Source: Pseudomonadota bacterium
GTDB lineage: Bacteria; Desulfobacterota; BSN033; WVXP01; G020346125
DNA: 6,780 nt
Assembly (NCBI GenBank): GCA_030608745.1
Contig: JAUWDQ010000143.1
Coordinates: 1-6,780 of the forward strand
Reading direction: 5' to 3'
This document shows positions 5,207-6,780 of the stretch, piece after piece; the stretch's first letter is position 1, and each line of letters starts with the position of its first letter. The notes under the pieces were generated by a model that did not search any database, was not told the DNA's origin, and saw only the letters and a list, made by a program, of their open reading frames with translations. Position numbers and translations under genes: made by a program.

Positions 5207-6592
5207 TCAAGGAGGGCCCAGGACAATCAGAGCACTTGCACCGGCTCCATGGGAGGCGTTGATAGGGGTGGTTCGACTTCCCGGGGAGACCCGGAGGAAG
5301 AAGGATTCTCCAAAGGAGTTGATGTTGTAATAGTATGTGCCCATCTCGTATCGGGCATTATCCACATAGAGAAAGAAACCCTTGGGCACCTCGATTCTGC
5401 GCTGGGCAATCCATCGATCCGGTTCCTTGGAAAGCAGTGAATCGAAGCTTATCCGAATATCCGATGGATCCAGTTTGACCCACTTCCCCCCATATGAGAT
5501 TCGCCGTTTTAAGATGAATTCCTCCCCCTCCCTTATCCGATCTGCCAATGCCCCCTTTCGGTCGAGCACATCCGGAGAAAGGATATACGTCTCAGGAACG
5601 AGGGATCGGAGTTGTGGATAGTTTGCCCACATATGGGCCAAAAGCCCCTTATCCTGCATCACCGTGGAAAAGAGGGGATTGACCATGCAGACCTCCCGAT
5701 TCAGACAGGCTTCGTACAGATCCCGAACCTTTTTCCGCTGGTCCTGCGGGATGTTGCTCCGTTCTGGGTCCATCCTCCTGAGAAAACTGTCGGTTGAGAA
5801 TTTCCGAAAAATGAGGTGGATCTGTTTTCCCTGGAGTATTACCTTGCCCTTCTGCCTTTTCAAATCAAGGAGATCTCCGACCATCGTTTGATATCCCCTC
5901 TCCCGATAGCATTGGGCGATACCCCTGCATTCCGGCATGAGATAGTAAGCCTGAGCCGGACCAGTGACGAGGGCGATGGTTGGATCTTCGGGAAATTCTC
6001 CTTCCGTGTTTACCCTGAACTCAGTGTAGCAGCCCAACAGTCTGAGGAGGGAGTCTTCCCTTGGGTCGTAGAAGGAGAACTGATACGCGCCATTAAGGGA
6101 GGACCTAAATGTCCGGAGCATTTCCTCCTCCAGGAAATACCGACCGATCAAACCACTATCCAATTCCCCTCCTGGGCAGCCGGTATTAATCTCCATCAGC
6201 TGGATCCCCCGGGCCATCATCGCCAAATCCAGGCGATAGATGGGCATGGATTTTCGATACCCATGGCCTTGGAGAAACCCCCATCTGGTCGTCTCATCCA
6301 GGCCGGGCAGGAGTTTCTCCATCAACGAGGGATCGGCTTTCATCCTTTGGGCCAAATCCTCTAAGCAGTCGACAACGAGCTGGGTCGCCTTCCTGAGGTC
6401 CTCTAACCCTTCTTCGGTAATGAAGGCAGGCGAGGCATAGGGATAGATGGTTCCCTTGGGCATGTGGAGATACCTGAAATCATCGCATTCATTCAATTTC
6501 TTGGATACGCTGGAGATGGAACATCTAACCAGGTCCGGATTTTCCTCGACGAAAGTCCTGAAATCATCCATGAAATGAAAAGGGCGCTCCAT
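5207..6592 (-). CDS. Circularly permuted ATP-grasp enzyme (glutathionylspermidine-synthetase-like)
   Basis: This is a 461-residue soluble protein from ATG 6592. The ATP-grasp motifs occur in permuted order. The metal-binding E-x-N comes early (MEINTGCPGG, Glu134 and Asn136), while the ATP-binding Lys and glycine loop come late (FILKRRISYGGKWV, 359-372, Lys362). The order continues with WIAQRRIEVPKG (394-405) and the C-terminal PINASHGAGAS (443-453). Between them, IALVTGPAQAYY (206-217), IFRKF (261-265) and VNPLFSTVMQDKGLLAHM (304-321) fit the central part of the circularly permuted ATP-grasp families, which include glutathionylspermidine synthetase and uncharacterised relatives near peptide-type pathways. 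Chemistry by family: amide-bond formation through acyl-phosphate. The acceptor is unknown, and no amidase domain is fused. A purine-rich AAGGGACGAGAAGAG just before the ATG can serve as ribosome binding site; ATG 6571 is a weaker alternative. The gene converges on the two-ligase operon and has its own promoter. Confidence 0.85.
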   Translation of the reverse strand: MERPFHFMDDFRTFVEENPDLVRCSISSVSKKLNECDDFRYLHMPKGTIYPYASPAFITEEGLEDLRKATQLVVDCLEDLAQRMKADPSLMEKLLPGLDETTRWGFLQGHGYRKSMPIYRLDLAMMARGIQLMEINTGCPGGELDSGLIGRYFLEEEMLRTFRSSLNGAYQFSFYDPREDSLLRLLGCYTEFRVNTEGEFPEDPTIALVTGPAQAYYLMPECRGIAQCYRERGYQTMVGDLLDLKRQKGKVILQGKQIHLIFRKFSTDSFLRRMDPERSNIPQDQRKKVRDLYEACLNREVCMVNPLFSTVMQDKGLLAHMWANYPQLRSLVPETYILSPDVLDRKGALADRIREGEEFILKRRISYGGKWVKLDPSDIRISFDSLLSKEPDRWIAQRRIEVPKGFFLYVDNARYEMGTYYYNINSFGESFFLRVSPGSRTTPINASHGAGASALIVLGPP

Positions 6593-6627
6593 CTCTTCTC
6601 GTCCCTTATTTCCGCGATTATGTTAAG

Positions 6628-6655
6628 GGTATAATGATCGGGGATGGGATTTCAA
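6628..6655 (-). promoter_or_regulatory. Likely promoter of the permuted ATP-grasp gene
   Basis: On the minus strand, TTGAAA (6655-6650) is followed by a 16 nt spacer and TATACC (6633-6628). A start near 6621 gives a leader of about 28 nt before ATG 6592. The -10 is a partial match (4/6). The region sits back to back with the rightward promoter at 6669-6698, so the two could share a regulator. Confidence 0.4.
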
Positions 6656-6668
6656 GGAATAAAACACA

Positions 6669-6698
6669 TTGACAATGGGGAATACGGCATTTTAGAAT
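6669..6698 (+). promoter_or_regulatory. Strong sigma70-like promoter reading rightward into the repeat
   Basis: TTGACA (6669-6674, 6/6) is followed by an 18 nt spacer and TAGAAT (6693-6698, 5/6). The expected start is near 6705, exactly where the dispersed repeat begins. The -35 is embedded in CATTGACAATG (6667-6677), an inverted repeat CATTG-A-CAATG. No gene follows inside the window, so the target lies beyond the right edge, or the promoter has been separated from it by the repeat. Confidence 0.55.
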
Positions 6699-6705
6699 TA
6701 ATAGT

Positions 6706-6780
6706 GACGGCTTCGTAAAAAGTCCATCTGCGGCGTTGCGCTTCATCTTTAAGTCACTGCGGCGTACCGGTAAGTACGCC
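6706..6780. repeat. Left half of the dispersed inverted-repeat element (runs off the window)
   Basis: It starts with the arm GACGGCTTCGTAAAAAGTC (6706-6724), continues with a GC-rich block (CATCTGCGGCGTTGCGC) and ends with the central hairpin GGCGTAC (6761-6767) / GTACGCC (6774-6780), loop CGGTAA. The right half is missing because the window ends, but the missing part is what 1-98 represents in the other copy. Both copies point the same way. Confidence 0.7.

Noticed and set aside
5816..6364. 182-codon open frame on the plus strand
   Set aside because: It lies opposite the permuted ATP-grasp gene and overlaps its conserved motifs. The translation has no recognisable domain and no promoter or ribosome binding site.
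6630..6635. TATAAT as a rightward -10 box
   Set aside because: No -35-like hexamer lies at the right distance upstream. The same bases fit better as part of the leftward promoter.

Overview
The window looks like bacterial chromosome from a Gram-negative of the Desulfobacterota (former Deltaproteobacteria) type. This is an inference. It rests on the two end repeats, which I recall as typical of dispersed repeats in that group (recollection, not a search), on sigma70-like promoters, and on moderate GC. There are no rRNA, tRNA or CRISPR features, no complete transposase, and no marker gene that fixes the taxon.

Layout, left to right. Positions 1-98 hold the right half of a dispersed inverted-repeat element. 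A clear rho-independent terminator (215-241) ends a leftward gene for a B12-binding-type radical SAM protein (273-1712, minus). A roughly 0.64-0.73 kb stretch with few genes follows. It holds a 119 bp MITE-like element (1909-2027), what may be a decayed minus-strand gene (2209-2380), and a sigma70-type promoter (2380-2409). That promoter drives a two-gene plus-strand operon encoding two different ATP-grasp enzymes (2440-3909 and 3937-5163). A third, circularly permuted ATP-grasp enzyme (5207-6592, minus) converges on the operon with a 43 bp gap. Upstream of this third gene lie two divergent promoters. The rightward one points into the left half of the same dispersed repeat (6706-6780), which runs off the window.

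How the genes may work together. ATP-grasp enzymes join a carboxylate to an amine or other nucleophile through an acyl-phosphate. Three unrelated-looking versions lie within 4.2 kb: a carbamoyl-phosphate-synthase/biotin-carboxylase-like one, an L-amino-acid-ligase-like one, and a glutathionylspermidine-synthetase-like permuted one. This suggests a small pathway that makes an amide- or peptide-bonded metabolite, with no NRPS, carrier protein or precursor peptide visible. The radical SAM gene is divergent, more AT-rich and separated by mobile debris, so its link to the pathway is uncertain. Substrates cannot be read from the sequence. The cluster is the best candidate here for an undescribed system.
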